This document shows, piece by piece, positions 1 to 9,999 of a stretch of 64,000 nt of DNA. Made by a program: the position numbers and the translations under genes. The notes beneath the pieces were generated by a model. That model had not been told where the DNA came from. It was given only the letters and a program-made list of their open reading frames with translations, and searched no databases. This stretch comes from Marinobacter lipolyticus. GTDB lineage: Bacteria; Pseudomonadota; Gammaproteobacteria; Pseudomonadales; Oleiphilaceae. Positions within the stretch are counted from its first letter, which is position 1; each line of letters starts with the position of its first letter. The stretch is from assembly GCF_018424605.1 (NCBI RefSeq), contig NZ_QTKT01000004.1, positions 62,001 through 126,000 on the forward strand, given 5' to 3'.

Positions 1-690
1 GAGATCGCCCGGGTGATCCGCCAGCAGGACCGCTTCCACAGCGTGCCCATTATCTATCTCTCGGCGGAAGAGGACGTCAGCAAACAGCTTCACGCCATGA
101 GTCTGGGCGGCGACGACTTCCTCACCAAACCGATCGATCCCAAGCACCTGATTGCCACTATTCACAACCGCGGGCGGCGCGCGCGCTCGCTGTTGGCACT
201 GATGATCCGCGACAGCCTCACGGGGCTGTTCAACCACACCCATACGCTGCATCTGCTGGACCAGGAGATCGTGCGCGCGCGGCAGAAAAACCGGTCCCTG
301 TGTTTCGCGATGATCGATATCGACTATTTCAAGAAGGTCAACGACACTTTTGGTCATCCGATCGGGGACCGCGTGCTGCGGAGCCTGTCCATGTTTCTCA
401 AGCAGCGCCTGCGCAAGACCGACCATATCGGCCGCTATGGCGGCGAAGAGTTCGCCATCATTCTGCCGGACACCCGCGAAAGTGATGCCCGCAACGTGCT
501 GAACGAGATTCGCGATCGTTTCTCGGAGCTGCTGCAACCAGCCGGCGACCGGGAATTTAACGTCACCTTCAGCTGCGGCGTGGCCGCCTGGAACGACGAC
601 AGCTCACAGGCCCTGTGCGAGCGGGCCGACCGCGCGCTCTACCGCTCCAAGGAACACGGTCGTAACTGCGTGACCGCCGCCAGCGACTGA
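1..690 (+). CDS. REC-GGDEF diguanylate cyclase, 5'-partial
   Basis: This is the 3' part of a response-regulator diguanylate cyclase that makes cyclic di-GMP from two GTP. The reading frame is open from base 1, so the true start lies upstream. The first ~45 residues are the second half of a receiver domain, with the conserved T/S (YLSAEED) and Lys (LTKPID) regions; the phospho-acceptor Asp lies outside the window. A GGDEF domain follows (DSLTGLFN, DIDYFKKVND) with an intact GGEEF active-site signature. An RxxD inhibitory site (RKTD) sits five residues before GGEEF, so product inhibition is expected. No EAL domain is present. The family call is firm; the signal sensed cannot be inferred. Confidence 0.93.
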   Translation, partial: EIARVIRQQDRFHSVPIIYLSAEEDVSKQLHAMSLGGDDFLTKPIDPKHLIATIHNRGRRARSLLALMIRDSLTGLFNHTHTLHLLDQEIVRARQKNRSLCFAMIDIDYFKKVNDTFGHPIGDRVLRSLSMFLKQRLRKTDHIGRYGGEEFAIILPDTRESDARNVLNEIRDRFSELLQPAGDREFNVTFSCGVAAWNDDSSQALCERADRALYRSKEHGRNCVTAASD

Positions 691-708
691 GGTCGCCCTG
701 CCCCCCAT

Positions 709-730
709 GCCCGGCCCGTCGCGGCCGGGC
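709..730. terminator. GC-rich hairpin after the cyclase gene
   Basis: A perfect 8-bp stem (GCCCGGCC / GGCCGGGC) with a 6-nt loop lies 18 bases after the cyclase stop codon. No T-run follows, so it is either a weak terminator or an mRNA 3'-end stabilising hairpin. Confidence 0.5.
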
Positions 731-953
731 CTATGAAACCAACGTCTTATAGCGGTAGCCCCCTGCCTTCACGACAATGTCACCCAGTTACGGGACATTG
801 CCACCGTGCGTGAAGCGGCACTTTTTTAGACCAATTGACGACATGCCACAATGTCAAAAAGTGTTGATTCCAGCGCAATTTGCACGCACGATTACTGGAA
901 AATGTCGTTATATTCGGCGATCCTGTAAAAAACGCCAAGTCAGAGAAGCAATC

Positions 954-1394
954 ATGTCGACAATCCTGGTCCTCCACGGTCCCAACCTGAACATGCTCGG
1001 AACCCGCGAGCCCGAGGTATACGGTTACGAGACCCTGGCGGACATCGACAAGCGGTTGCACAGCCGGGCCGCCGAAAGTGGCCACCACCTGCTGCACCTG
1101 CAATCGAACGCCGAGTATGAGTTGATCGAGCGCATCCACGAGGCGCGCAGCGAAGGCGTTGACTTCATCATTTTCAACCCGGCTGCGTTCACCCACACCA
1201 GCGTGGCCCTGCGTGATGCAATGCTGGCGTCGGGCATTCCGTTCATTGAGGTGCACCTGTCCAACGTGCATGCGCGGGAGGCCTTTCGCCATCACTCGTA
1301 TTTTTCCGATATCGCCGAGGGCGTTATCTGCGGGCTCGGTAGTCAGGGCTACGACCTTGCCCTGACCGCGGCGCTGCAACGAATTCACCGATAG
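954..1394 (+). CDS. aroQ: Type II 3-dehydroquinate dehydratase
   Basis: The enzyme converts 3-dehydroquinate to 3-dehydroshikimate, the third step of the shikimate pathway, in the cytoplasm. The 146-aa length is typical of the small type II family. Visible motifs are [12 protein letters not shown] near the N terminus followed by the catalytic Tyr23 region (VYG), the [10 protein letters not shown] segment, and [13 protein letters not shown] with the catalytic His and substrate-binding residues. The frame stays open upstream to 777, but the family N terminus ([11 protein letters not shown]) fixes the start at 954. It lies 28 bases before accB, the usual aroQ-accB-accC arrangement in gammaproteobacteria, suggesting co-transcription with fatty-acid synthesis genes. 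Confidence 0.97.
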   Translation: MSTILVLHGPNLNMLGTREPEVYGYETLADIDKRLHSRAAESGHHLLHLQSNAEYELIERIHEARSEGVDFIIFNPAAFTHTSVALRDAMLASGIPFIEVHLSNVHAREAFRHHSYFSDIAEGVICGLGSQGYDLALTAALQRIHR

Positions 1395-1422
1395 ACCAGA
1401 TAACAACGGGACCGGACACACT

Positions 1423-1890
1423 ATGGATATTCGCAAAATCAAGAAGCTGATTGAACTGCTGGAGGAATCCGACGTCGAGGAACTGGAGATTCACGAGGGC
1501 GATGACTCCGTTCGCATCTCCCGCCGTCGTGAACAGGCCGCCGGCACCCAGTACCTGGCCCATTACCCGGCCATGGCTCCGGCGCCGCAGCAGGCGCCAG
1601 CGGCTGACAATCCGGGCGCCGCGGCCGGTGAAGGCGCCGCCCCGGCAGCACCAGCCGGACACACCCTCAATTCGCCCATGGTGGGCACCTTCTACCGCGC
1701 CCCGTCCCCCACGGCAAAAGCCTTTGTGGAGGTGGGTCAGAAAGTCAACGTTGGCGACGTGGTCTGCATCGTCGAAGCCATGAAGATGATGAACCAGATT
1801 GAAGCGGACAAGAGCGGCACGGTCACCGAGATCCTGGTGGAAAATGGCCAGCCGGTAGAGTTTGACCAGCCTCTGGTCGTCATTTCCTGA
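1423..1890 (+). CDS. accB: Acetyl-CoA carboxylase biotin carboxyl carrier protein
   Basis: This is the BCCP subunit of acetyl-CoA carboxylase, which carries carboxybiotin from AccC to the carboxyltransferase in the first committed step of fatty-acid synthesis. It has 155 residues. An N-terminal helical region ([16 protein letters not shown]) is followed by an Ala/Pro-rich flexible linker at about residues 45-75 and a C-terminal biotinyl domain. The biotin attachment motif EAMKMMN places the modified lysine at Lys121, and a thumb-containing biotinyl domain is consistent with the [14 protein letters not shown] segment. accC follows after 18 bases, as in E. coli where accBC is an operon. Confidence 0.98.
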   Translation: MDIRKIKKLIELLEESDVEELEIHEGDDSVRISRRREQAAGTQYLAHYPAMAPAPQQAPAADNPGAAAGEGAAPAAPAGHTLNSPMVGTFYRAPSPTAKAFVEVGQKVNVGDVVCIVEAMKMMNQIEADKSGTVTEILVENGQPVEFDQPLVVIS

Positions 1891-1908
1891 ACTCGGTGAT
1901 CCTACATC

Positions 1909-3255
1909 ATGGCTATGCTAGAAAAAGTTCTGATCGCAAACCGGGGCGAGATCGCACTGCGCATCCTGCGGGCCTGTAAAGAGCTCGGCATCAAAACGGT
2001 TGCCATCCACTCCCAGGTGGACCGTGATCTGATGCACGTGCGCCTTGCCGACGAATCCGTCTGTATCGGCCCCAACAGCCCGACCGACAGCTACCTCAAC
2101 ATTCCGACCATCATCAGCGCGGCGGAAGTCACCGACTCGGTGGGCATCCATCCGGGTTACGGCTTCCTGGCGGAGAACGCCGATTTTGCCGAACAGGTCG
2201 AGAAAAGCGGATTTCGCTTCATCGGCCCCCGCGCGGAAACCATCCGCCTGATGGGCAACAAGGTGTCGGCCATCAACGCCATGATCAAAGCCGGGGTGCC
2301 GACGGTGCCCGGGTCCGACGGTCCGCTGACCGAGGACGACGAACGCACCTTGCGGATTGCCCGCGAAATCGGCTACCCGGTAATGATCAAGGCGGCGTCC
2401 GGCGGCGGCGGTCGCGGCATGCAGGTGGTGCACTCCGAGGCGGCCCTGCTCAAGGGTGTGCAGATTACCCAGAGCGAAGCCCGCAACGCCTTCGGCGACC
2501 CCACCGTCTATCTGGAAAAATTCCTGGAAACCCCGCGTCACGTGGAAGTCCAGGTACTGGCGGACATGCACGGCAACTGCATCCATCTGGGCGACCGCGA
2601 CTGCTCCATGCAACGGCGCAACCAGAAGGTGATTGAGGAAGCCCCGGCCCCCAACATCAATCCCGAATCCCGCGCCCGCACCCTCAAGGCCTGCGTCGAC
2701 GCCTGCAAGGAAATCGGCTATGTCGGCGCCGGCACGTTCGAATTCCTGTATCAGGACGGCGAGTTCTACTTCATCGAGATGAACACCCGGGTCCAGGTGG
2801 AGCATCCGGTGTCCGAGATGGTGACCGGCGTGGACATCGTGCGGGAGCAATTGCGCATTGCCAGCGGTCTGCCCCTGCAGTACACCCAGGACGACATCCG
2901 CATTTCCGGCCACGCCCTGGAATGCCGCATCAACGCCGAAGACCCCAAAACCTTTGTCCCCAGCCCGGGCAAGGTCAAGCACTTCCACGCCCCGGGCGGC
3001 AACGGCGTGCGGGTTGATTCGCACCTGTACAGCGGTTACACGGTGCCGCCCTATTACGATTCCCTGGTGGCTAAGCTGATCACCTGGGGCGACGATCGCG
3101 AGATCGCCCGGCGGCGCATGAAGAACGCCCTTGACGAGCTGGTTGTCGAAGGCATCAAAACCAATCAGTCCCTGCATCGGAAACTGGTACGCGATGGTGG
3201 CTTTAAACAGGTAGACTTCACCATCCATTACCTGGAAAAACTGATGCGGGATTGA
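1909..3255 (+). CDS. accC: Acetyl-CoA carboxylase biotin carboxylase subunit
   Basis: This is biotin carboxylase, the ATP-grasp enzyme that carboxylates the biotin on AccB with bicarbonate and ATP. The 448 residues match the usual ~449. Visible features are the N-terminal biotin-carboxylase domain ([13 protein letters not shown]), the glycine-rich ATP-binding loop (SGGGGRGM), the [14 protein letters not shown] segment, the catalytic core [14 protein letters not shown] and the C-terminal RRMKNAL region. A second ATG at 1915 would give the more E. coli-like N terminus (MLEKV); no strong ribosome-binding site decides between the two. The overlap-free 18-base spacing after accB supports an operon. 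Confidence 0.98.
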   Translation: MAMLEKVLIANRGEIALRILRACKELGIKTVAIHSQVDRDLMHVRLADESVCIGPNSPTDSYLNIPTIISAAEVTDSVGIHPGYGFLAENADFAEQVEKSGFRFIGPRAETIRLMGNKVSAINAMIKAGVPTVPGSDGPLTEDDERTLRIAREIGYPVMIKAASGGGGRGMQVVHSEAALLKGVQITQSEARNAFGDPTVYLEKFLETPRHVEVQVLADMHGNCIHLGDRDCSMQRRNQKVIEEAPAPNINPESRARTLKACVDACKEIGYVGAGTFEFLYQDGEFYFIEMNTRVQVEHPVSEMVTGVDIVREQLRIASGLPLQYTQDDIRISGHALECRINAEDPKTFVPSPGKVKHFHAPGGNGVRVDSHLYSGYTVPPYYDSLVAKLITWGDDREIARRRMKNALDELVVEGIKTNQSLHRKLVRDGGFKQVDFTIHYLEKLMRD

Positions 3256-3262
3256 ACCAACC

Positions 3263-4159
3263 ATGCCCTGGATACAACTACAGATCCCGGCTGATCCGGA
3301 CAACGCCGATCAGCTGGAAGATCTGCTCATGGAGATGGGCGCCGAAGCCGTCTCCATGGAAGATGCAGCCGACCAGCCCCTGTACGAACCCGACCCCGGC
3401 ACGACGCCACTGTGGCACCACACCAGTGTCACCGGTCTGTTCGATTCCGAACGCGACATCGAGCAGCTGTGCGCCGCCATCACCGACGCCTGGCACCAGC
3501 AGACCCAGCAGTCGCTACCAGGCATCGACGTTACCCTGGTCGAGGACAAGGACTGGGAGCGTGCCTGGATGGACGACTTCCAGCCACTGCAGTTCGGCGA
3601 GCGACTGTGGATCGTACCCAGCTGGCACGAGGCGCCGGACCCGGATGCGGCCAACCTGATGCTGGATCCGGGCCTGGCGTTCGGAACCGGCACCCACCCC
3701 ACCACCGCGCTGTGCCTGCAATGGCTCGACGGTCAGGACGTGCAGGACAAGCAGGTGATCGATTACGGTTGCGGCTCGGGCATTCTCGGACTGGCCGCGC
3801 TGCTGCTCGGCGCCAGGCATGTGGTCGGCGTGGACACCGACCCCCAGGCGCTGGAAGCCAGCCGCGACAATGCCCAGCGTAACGGCGTTGAGGCCAGCCG
3901 GCTGGACCTTTACCTGCCGGAAAGCGAGCCCGACACCCGCGCCGACATCATGCTGGCCAACATCCTCGCCCAGCCGCTGATTGGACTGGCACCGCACCTG
4001 GCCGCCCGTGTCAAACCCGGCGGCGACCTGGTGCTGTCCGGCATCCTGTCCAACCAGGCCCGCGAAGTCATGGCCGCTTACGAACCCTGGTTCGTGATGG
4101 ACGAGCCCGAACAGAAAGAAGAATGGATACGCCTCACAGGACGACGTAACGACAGGTGA
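3263..4159 (+). CDS. prmA: Ribosomal protein L11 methyltransferase
   Basis: PrmA trimethylates ribosomal protein L11 using S-adenosylmethionine. The 298-aa protein has the N-terminal L11-recognition domain (MPWIQLQIPADPDNADQLED) and a Rossmann methyltransferase domain with motif I VIDYGCGSGILGLAAL, preceded by the PrmA-typical DPGLAFGTGTHPTT segment. The NILAQPLIGLAP motif corresponds to the family's NI(L/V)A..L active-site loop. It starts 7 bases after accC; accC-prmA adjacency is common in Pseudomonas-like genomes. The assignment is secure; no unusual feature was seen. Confidence 0.97.
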   Translation: MPWIQLQIPADPDNADQLEDLLMEMGAEAVSMEDAADQPLYEPDPGTTPLWHHTSVTGLFDSERDIEQLCAAITDAWHQQTQQSLPGIDVTLVEDKDWERAWMDDFQPLQFGERLWIVPSWHEAPDPDAANLMLDPGLAFGTGTHPTTALCLQWLDGQDVQDKQVIDYGCGSGILGLAALLLGARHVVGVDTDPQALEASRDNAQRNGVEASRLDLYLPESEPDTRADIMLANILAQPLIGLAPHLAARVKPGGDLVLSGILSNQAREVMAAYEPWFVMDEPEQKEEWIRLTGRRNDR

Positions 4160-4221
4160 CGAATCCACTGTGACCGACTAAACTCCGTGACTCGTAGCGA
4201 AGTCGCTTTCAGGAACGAAGC

Positions 4222-5478
4222 ATGACCCAAAGCAGCCTGCAGACCCGATGCCCAAAGTGCGACACCCGGTTCCGGGTAACGGACGAGCAACTCAGCATTG
4301 CCAAGGGCAAGGTGCGCTGCGGGAACTGTATGGAAGTGTTCAATGCCATCGATCATCAGGTGGCTTCCCCCGCCGCAGCGACCACGCCGCCACCGGATGC
4401 CCCGAAGCCGTCCGCCGACCCTGGCGCTGCCAGCGGGTTCTCGGCTGACGACGACTTTGTGTTCGCCGACAACCCCGAGGAAGATGCCGCTGAGGGCAAG
4501 TACGCCGGCAGCAGCCTGACCTTCTCCGACGACGAACTCAGCGACAGCTTCCGCTCCTTCGACGAGCGCGCGGGCGCCGACAGCCATCACGATGACGAAC
4601 GTGAAAGCTCCGACATCGATGAGAGCTGGGCCGAGGCCATGCTGTCCGAGGATGACACCGCTCGCAGCGACAGCGCCCGCCCCGCCCGCCCGGCTCCCGA
4701 GCCGGACGCGCCGGTTGAGCCGGAACCCGAACACCAACCCGCCGATGACTCCGTACCGCCGAGGCAGACCGACACCGACGCCGGGCTGGCGCAGTCGTTT
4801 ACTTCACCCGAGGATGCCCCCGCCGCCGAGCGGCCGGAGCCCTCGCCAGACATGGAAATGGAACCACACTCCCACGCGCAACCTGACGCCGGGCCGGCCG
4901 AGAACACCTTCGAGCCGGAGGAACCGCTCAACGCCCGCTTCCCCTACAGCGACCTAAGACGCGAGCCGGTGTCGGTCGGCGGTGGCTCCGGCGGCGGGCT
5001 GCGGCGTGCCCTGTGGACGCTGGTGGTACTGGCGCTGCTGGGCCTGCTGGTGGCCCAGGTCACCTGGTTCCAGTTTGATCGACTGTCCGCCATTCCCGAG
5101 CTGCGCCCGTTTTACGAGCAGGGCTGCGAGCTGGCCGGATGCGAGCTCAAGCCACTGATCGAAGTGGACGCCATTCAAAGCCGCAAGCTGGTGGTGCGCA
5201 CCGACCCCGACAACCGGAGCCAATTGCTGGTGGAGGCGGTGATCATCAACCGTGCCGCGTTCGAGCAGCCGTTCCCGGCGATCGCCCTGACCTTCTCCAA
5301 TCTCAACGGCGACGTGGTCGCCCAGAGTGTGTTCACCCCCGAGGAGTACGTGGCCGGCGAAGGCCGCGAACTGGCCGCCATGCCCACCAACACCCCGGTG
5401 AGGATCGCCATTGGTATCCGTGACCCGGGACGTGACGCCGTCAACTACAATATCGCTTTCCGCGAGCACAGCCGGTAA
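4222..5478 (+). CDS. Zinc-ribbon / DUF3426 membrane protein
   Basis: A 418-aa protein of unknown role. The N terminus is an MJ0042-type zinc ribbon with two CxxC pairs (RCPKC and RCGNC, about residues 10-35). A long acidic, Pro/Ala-rich, probably disordered segment covers residues ~45-245. One membrane helix (about residues 263-283, LWTLVVLALLGLLVAQV) is followed by a C-terminal DUF3426 domain with two cysteines (EQGCELAGCELKP). The architecture, a cytoplasmic zinc ribbon tethered to a periplasmic FxLyD-like domain, is standard for this family next to prmA in gammaproteobacteria. Function is not established. It lies between prmA and dusB, with a 216-base gap before dusB. Confidence 0.85.
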   Translation: MTQSSLQTRCPKCDTRFRVTDEQLSIAKGKVRCGNCMEVFNAIDHQVASPAAATTPPPDAPKPSADPGAASGFSADDDFVFADNPEEDAAEGKYAGSSLTFSDDELSDSFRSFDERAGADSHHDDERESSDIDESWAEAMLSEDDTARSDSARPARPAPEPDAPVEPEPEHQPADDSVPPRQTDTDAGLAQSFTSPEDAPAAERPEPSPDMEMEPHSHAQPDAGPAENTFEPEEPLNARFPYSDLRREPVSVGGGSGGGLRRALWTLVVLALLGLLVAQVTWFQFDRLSAIPELRPFYEQGCELAGCELKPLIEVDAIQSRKLVVRTDPDNRSQLLVEAVIINRAAFEQPFPAIALTFSNLNGDVVAQSVFTPEEYVAGEGRELAAMPTNTPVRIAIGIRDPGRDAVNYNIAFREHSR

Positions 5479-5542
5479 GCAAGCATTTACTCGTCAACGA
5501 TGGCCGGCGGCCATCGAACAGACCAAAAGTCAACCAGAAAGC

Positions 5543-5606
5543 GCGAAAAATAATCAATTTTTTCGCTACCTTGCCTCTTCAATCGCTCGCCCCCCGACGG
5601 TATCAT
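5543..5606 (+). promoter_or_regulatory. Candidate dusB-fis promoter with a Fis-like A/T site
   Basis: A near-palindromic A/T tract (GCGAAAAA ... TTTTTCGC, 5543-5566) resembles a Fis binding site. It is followed by a candidate promoter: -35 TTCAAT at 5578-5583, a 17-base spacer, and -10 TATCAT at 5601-5606, then a GC-rich discriminator (AGCGCCC). In E. coli the dusB-fis promoter is autorepressed by Fis and has a GC-rich discriminator that confers stringent control. The match is by eye; the -35 is weak, and the A/T hairpin could equally end the upstream transcript. Confidence 0.4.
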
Positions 5607-5694
5607 TAGCGCCCTTCGGTTCCGGATCGGTTACTTATTGAGCAATCGTTCCAGGCCGATCCTTGCTGAACCCGCTGTGACACGGACTGAAACC

Positions 5695-6693
5695 ATGCTG
5701 CCGACGGCAAAAATCGGGCCGTACACCTTGCCCAACCCGCTGATCGTTGCCCCCATGGCGGGTGTAACCGATCGCCCGTTCCGGCTTCTGTGTCGGGATA
5801 TGGGCGCGGGCCTGGCGGTGTCGGAGATGGTCATCGCAGACAGCAAACTGTGGCACACGCGTAAATCCAGATTCCGCATGAACCACACCGGCGAGCCGGA
5901 ACCCCGTTCCGTCCAGATCGCCGGCGGCGATCCTGACATGCTGGCCAATGCCGCGCGGATGAACGCCGAGTTCGGCGCCCAGATCATCGACATCAACATG
6001 GGCTGCCCGGCGAAAAAAGTCTGCAACAAGGCCGCCGGCTCGGCGCTGATGAAAGACGAAAATCTGGTCAGGGAAATACTCGAGGCGGTGGTTGCCGCCG
6101 TCGACATACCGGTTACGCTGAAAATGCGTACCGGCTGGGACCGCGATCACCGCAACGCACCGCTGATCGCACGGATGGCGGAAGATGCCGGCATCCAGGC
6201 GCTGGCCATTCACGGTCGTACCCGGGCCGATGCCTATAAGGGTGAGGCGGAGTACGACACCATTGCCGAGGTGAAATCCCGGGTCGGCATACCGGTCTTC
6301 GCCAACGGTGACATCACCTCACCGCAGAAGGCAAAACAGGTGCTGGAGCATACCGGGGCTGACGGCCTGCTGATCGGCCGCGGCGCCCAGGGCAGGCCCT
6401 GGATCTTCCGGGAAATTCTGCATTTCCTCGAAACCGGCAAGCAACTTGCCGTGCCGCCGCTGGCGGAAGTGGAACAGATTCTGACCCGGCACCTTGACGC
6501 CCTCCACCGGTTCTACGGTGAAACCATGGGGGTGCGCATCGCCAGAAAGCACGTGGGCTGGTACCTGCAGTCCCACGATGACAACAAGCAGTTTCGCAAA
6601 CGTTTCAACGCCCTGAATGAGGCGGCGGAGCAGAGAGACAGTATTCAACAGTACTTTGCAGGCTTACGAAATGGAGAGGTATTCGCAGCATGA
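5695..6693 (+). CDS. dusB: tRNA-dihydrouridine synthase B
   Basis: DusB is a flavoenzyme that reduces a uridine to dihydrouridine in the tRNA D-loop. The 332-aa product is a TIM barrel with [15 protein letters not shown] at the N terminus (FMN site), NMGCPAKKV carrying the catalytic Cys104, LKMRTGWD, the IHGRTR motif and [11 protein letters not shown]. The frame extends upstream to a TTG at 5638, but the ATG at 5695 gives the expected N terminus ([14 protein letters not shown]). Its last four bases overlap the fis start, the dusB-fis operon seen across gammaproteobacteria, in which dusB mRNA supports fis expression. Confidence 0.97.
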   Translation: MLPTAKIGPYTLPNPLIVAPMAGVTDRPFRLLCRDMGAGLAVSEMVIADSKLWHTRKSRFRMNHTGEPEPRSVQIAGGDPDMLANAARMNAEFGAQIIDINMGCPAKKVCNKAAGSALMKDENLVREILEAVVAAVDIPVTLKMRTGWDRDHRNAPLIARMAEDAGIQALAIHGRTRADAYKGEAEYDTIAEVKSRVGIPVFANGDITSPQKAKQVLEHTGADGLLIGRGAQGRPWIFREILHFLETGKQLAVPPLAEVEQILTRHLDALHRFYGETMGVRIARKHVGWYLQSHDDNKQFRKRFNALNEAAEQRDSIQQYFAGLRNGEVFAA

Positions 6694-7007
6694 CCGCTGA
6701 GACTTTGGCAAATGAGAATATGAGTACATCGGCCAACGATGATATCCATCAGTTGCAGACAGTGAACAGCAGTGGCAACACCGTCACCCTGCGTGACAGC
6801 GTGGAAGTTGCCCTGAAGAACTATTTCGCCCAACTGGATGGTGCCCCCGTCACCGAGGTCTACCAGCTGGTACTCTCCGAGGTGGAAGCGCCGTTGCTGG
6901 AACAGGTAATGAAGTACACCCGCAACAACCAGACCAAGGCTTCCACCATGCTCGGACTGAATCGCGGCACACTTCGCAAGAAGCTCAAGCAGTACGGTCT
7001 GCTATAA
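6690..7007 (+). CDS. fis: Nucleoid-associated DNA-binding protein Fis
   Basis: Fis is a homodimeric DNA-bending protein that activates rRNA promoters and shapes the nucleoid. The 105 residues compare with 98 in E. coli. The C-terminal helix-turn-helix is clear ([19 protein letters not shown], ending KQYGLL), preceded by the dimerisation helices ([12 protein letters not shown]). The ATG at 6690 overlaps the dusB stop codon (ATGA); an in-frame ATG at 6720 is a possible alternative giving a shorter N terminus. It is translationally coupled to dusB and followed by a hairpin at 7028-7060. Confidence 0.96.
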   Translation: MTAETLANENMSTSANDDIHQLQTVNSSGNTVTLRDSVEVALKNYFAQLDGAPVTEVYQLVLSEVEAPLLEQVMKYTRNNQTKASTMLGLNRGTLRKKLKQYGLL

Positions 7008-7027
7008 TCCAGACACCCCGAATAAAC

Positions 7028-7060
7028 GAGGGCCTCCCGGACACCATTCGCGAGGCCCTC
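7028..7060. terminator. Hairpin between fis and purH
   Basis: A 9-bp perfect stem (GAGGGCCTC / GAGGCCCTC) with a 15-nt loop lies 20 bases after the fis stop and 33 bases before the purH start. The 3' flank (ATTCGTTC) is only moderately T-rich, so it may act as a partial terminator separating fis from purH. Confidence 0.6.
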
Positions 7061-7093
7061 ATTCGTTCATCTCCAGCAGAAATTATGTGACCC

Positions 7094-8674
7094 ATGGCAA
7101 ACCAGGCTAATACCCCCGTCCGTCGCGCGCTGATCAGCGTGTCTGATAAAACCGGCATCGTCGACTTTGGCCGTGCTCTGACCGAGCGCGGCGTAGAACT
7201 GCTCTCCACCGGAGGCACCTTTCGTCTGCTCCAGCAAAACAATGTTCCGGTCACCGAGGTCAGTGATTACACCGGTTTTCCGGAAATGATGGATGGCCGG
7301 GTGAAAACCCTGCATCCGAAAATTCACGGCGGCATTCTCGGCCGCCGCGGCACGGATGACACCGTGATGGGCGAGCACGGCATCAACCCCATCGACATGG
7401 TGGTGGTGAACCTGTACCCCTTCGAAGACACCGTGGCCAATCCGGACTGCGACCTGGCGACCGCCATCGAGAACATCGATATCGGTGGTCCCACCATGGT
7501 GCGCGCCGCCGCCAAGAACCATGACGACGTCGCGATTGTGGTCAATGCCGCCGACTACGGCAGGGTTCTCAAAGAGCTGGATGCCAATGACGGTGAGCTG
7601 GCCTACCACACCCGTTTTGACCTGGCGGTCAAAGCTTTCGAACACACGGCCGGGTACGACGGCGCCATCGCCAATTACCTGGGCGGGCGCACTCCGGATA
7701 ATGACAACGCTGACTTCCCGCGTACCTTCAACGCCCAGTTCGTGAAAGTGCAGGATATGCGTTACGGGGAAAATCCTCATCAGCGCGCCGCTTTTTACGC
7801 CGAACGCAATCCGAAGGAAGCCTGCGTGGCAACGGCTAAACAGTTGCAGGGTAAAGAGCTGTCCTACAACAACGTGGCCGACACTGACGCCGCGCTGGAG
7901 TGCGTCAAACCTTTCGCAGACCCCGCCTGCGTGATCGTGAAGCACGCCAACCCGTGCGGTGTCGCCATCGGTGCCGACATCCGCCAGGCCTACGATCTGG
8001 CCTTCGCCACCGATCCCACCTCGGCGTTCGGCGGCATCATTGCCTTCAACCGCGAGCTCGATGCCGACACCGCCAAGGCGATCATCGACCGCCAGTTCGT
8101 GGAAGTGATCATCGCACCGACGGTGTCACCGGAAGCCGTGGACCTGGTGGCCGCGAAGAAGAACGTGCGTCTGCTGGCCTGCGGCGAGTTCAACGGTGAG
8201 CGCGCCAAGGCCCTCGACTACAAGCGGGTGACCGGCGGCTTGCTGGTTCAGGACCGCGACCTGGGCATGGTGGCGATGGAAGACGTGAAAGTGGTGACCG
8301 AGCGCCAGCCGTCCGAAGCTGAACTGAACGATCTGCTGTTCGCTTGGGAAGTGGCCAAGTATGTGAAGTCCAATGCCATCGTCTACGCCAAGGCCGGACG
8401 TACCATCGGCGTCGGCGCCGGCCAGATGAGCCGCGTCTACAGCGCCAAGATTGCCGGCATCAAGGCCGCCGATGAGAACCTGGAAGTCAAAGGCTCGGTG
8501 ATGGCATCCGATGCCTTCTTCCCGTTCCGCGACGGCATCGACGCCGCTGCCCAGGCCGGTATTACCGCGGTCATTCAGCCCGGCGGCTCCATGCGCGACC
8601 AGGAAGTCATCGATGCCGCCAACGAGCATGGCATTGCCATGGTGTTTACCGGTATGCGCCACTTCCGGCACTAA
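7094..8674 (+). CDS. purH: Bifunctional AICAR transformylase / IMP cyclohydrolase
   Basis: PurH carries out the last two steps of de novo IMP synthesis: formylation of AICAR with 10-formyltetrahydrofolate, then cyclisation to IMP. The 526-aa protein has an N-terminal MGS-like cyclohydrolase domain ([43 protein letters not shown]) and a C-terminal transformylase domain with the catalytic KHANPCGVA motif and [12 protein letters not shown]. It is 12 bases before purD, so purHD is one operon. No PurR-like palindrome was recognised upstream. Confidence 0.98.
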   Translation: MANQANTPVRRALISVSDKTGIVDFGRALTERGVELLSTGGTFRLLQQNNVPVTEVSDYTGFPEMMDGRVKTLHPKIHGGILGRRGTDDTVMGEHGINPIDMVVVNLYPFEDTVANPDCDLATAIENIDIGGPTMVRAAAKNHDDVAIVVNAADYGRVLKELDANDGELAYHTRFDLAVKAFEHTAGYDGAIANYLGGRTPDNDNADFPRTFNAQFVKVQDMRYGENPHQRAAFYAERNPKEACVATAKQLQGKELSYNNVADTDAALECVKPFADPACVIVKHANPCGVAIGADIRQAYDLAFATDPTSAFGGIIAFNRELDADTAKAIIDRQFVEVIIAPTVSPEAVDLVAAKKNVRLLACGEFNGERAKALDYKRVTGGLLVQDRDLGMVAMEDVKVVTERQPSEAELNDLLFAWEVAKYVKSNAIVYAKAGRTIGVGAGQMSRVYSAKIAGIKAADENLEVKGSVMASDAFFPFRDGIDAAAQAGITAVIQPGGSMRDQEVIDAANEHGIAMVFTGMRHFRH

Positions 8675-8686
8675 CAGGAGCAACCT

Positions 8687-9973
8687 ATGAACATTCTCGT
8701 TATTGGCTCCGGCGGCCGTGAGCACGCGCTGGCCTGGAAAGCCGCCCAGTCTCCTGACGCTGACCGGGTGTTCGTTGCACCCGGTAATGCCGGCACAGCG
8801 CGCGAGCCCGGCCTGGAAAACGTCAACATCGACGTGATGGACCTCACTGGTCTGGCCGACTTCGCCGCCGCCAACCAAGTCGGCCTGACCATTGTCGGCC
8901 CCGAGGCGCCGCTGGTGGCAGGGATTGTCGATCAGTTTGAAGAGCGCGGCCTGCGCGTCTTCGGCCCCAGCGCCGGCGCGGCGCAGCTGGAAGGCTCCAA
9001 GGCGTTCACCAAGGATTTCCTGGCACGCCAGAAGATCCCTACCGCCGCCTACGGCAACTTCACCGACGTGGACGAAGCGCTGGCCTACGTGCGTCAGCAG
9101 GGCGCGCCCATTGTCGTGAAAGCCGACGGCCTGGCGGCCGGCAAGGGCGTGATCGTCGCCATGACGCTGGGCGAAGCCGAAGACGCCATCCGCGACATGC
9201 TTGCCGGTAATGCCTTCGGCGATGCCGGTAGCCGGGTGGTGATCGAGGAGTTCCTTGATGGCGAGGAAGCCAGCTTCATCGTCATGGTTGACGGCGAGCA
9301 CGTGCTGCCCATGGCCACCTCCCAGGACCACAAACGCGTGGGGGATGGCGACACCGGCCCGAACACCGGCGGTATGGGCGCCTACTCGCCTGCACCGGTA
9401 GTCACCGCCGACGTTCACCAGCGCATCATGGACGAAGTGATCTATCCGACGGTGCGCGGCATGGCCGCCGAAGGCCATCCCTACAAGGGCTTCCTGTACG
9501 CCGGCCTGATGATCGACGGCAACGGCGCTCCCAAGGTGATCGAATTCAACTGCCGTTTTGGCGACCCGGAAACCCAGCCCATCATGCTGCGGATGAAATC
9601 GGATCTGGTGGCATTGTGCAGCGCCGCCATCGACGGCAAGCTGGATACCTGCACCTCCGACTGGGACGAGCGCGCGTCGGTGGGCATCGTGCTGGCCGCC
9701 GGCGGTTACCCCGGCAGCTATGGCAAGGGGGATGTCATCTCCGGCTTGCCGCAAACGGAAACCGAGGGCGAGAAGGTGTTCCACGCTGGCAGCCGGCTTG
9801 AAGGCGAACAGGTGGTCACCAACGGCGGTCGTGTGTTGTGTGCCACCGCCCTGGGTCAGACGGTAACCGAAGCCCAGCAACGGGCGTACCAGCTGGCTTC
9901 CGGCATCTGCTGGGACGGCGTGTTCTATCGCAAGGACATTGCCTATCGGGCCATCGCGCGGGAAAACACCTGA
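8687..9973 (+). CDS. purD: Phosphoribosylamine-glycine ligase
   Basis: PurD (GAR synthetase) couples phosphoribosylamine, glycine and ATP in step two of purine synthesis. The 428 residues are typical. Motifs visible are MNILVIGSGGREHALAWK at the N terminus, the ATP-grasp segments (IVVKADGLAAGKGV, VVIEEFLDGEEASF), the family signature RFGDPETQ and the C-terminal SVGIVLAAGGYPG. A ribosome-binding site (AGGAG) stands 7 bases before the ATG. It follows purH directly and precedes the hydrolase gene by 26 bases. Confidence 0.98.
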   Translation: MNILVIGSGGREHALAWKAAQSPDADRVFVAPGNAGTAREPGLENVNIDVMDLTGLADFAAANQVGLTIVGPEAPLVAGIVDQFEERGLRVFGPSAGAAQLEGSKAFTKDFLARQKIPTAAYGNFTDVDEALAYVRQQGAPIVVKADGLAAGKGVIVAMTLGEAEDAIRDMLAGNAFGDAGSRVVIEEFLDGEEASFIVMVDGEHVLPMATSQDHKRVGDGDTGPNTGGMGAYSPAPVVTADVHQRIMDEVIYPTVRGMAAEGHPYKGFLYAGLMIDGNGAPKVIEFNCRFGDPETQPIMLRMKSDLVALCSAAIDGKLDTCTSDWDERASVGIVLAAGGYPGSYGKGDVISGLPQTETEGEKVFHAGSRLEGEQVVTNGGRVLCATALGQTVTEAQQRAYQLASGICWDGVFYRKDIAYRAIARENT

Positions 9974-9999
9974 CCAACGGAAACGGAGCCCGATTCAAG

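Noticed and set aside
1918..3303. 461-aa minus-strand open frame opposite accC
   Set aside because: Shadow of accC; no ribosome-binding site or recognisable domain.
5638..5694. TTG at 5638 as dusB start
   Set aside because: The added 19 residues are not family-like; ATG 5695 gives the conserved DusB N terminus.
8126..9880. 584-aa open frame on the minus strand across purH/purD
   Set aside because: It is the antisense shadow of two secure genes in high-GC DNA; its composition is low-complexity His/Gly/Val-rich with no recognisable domain.
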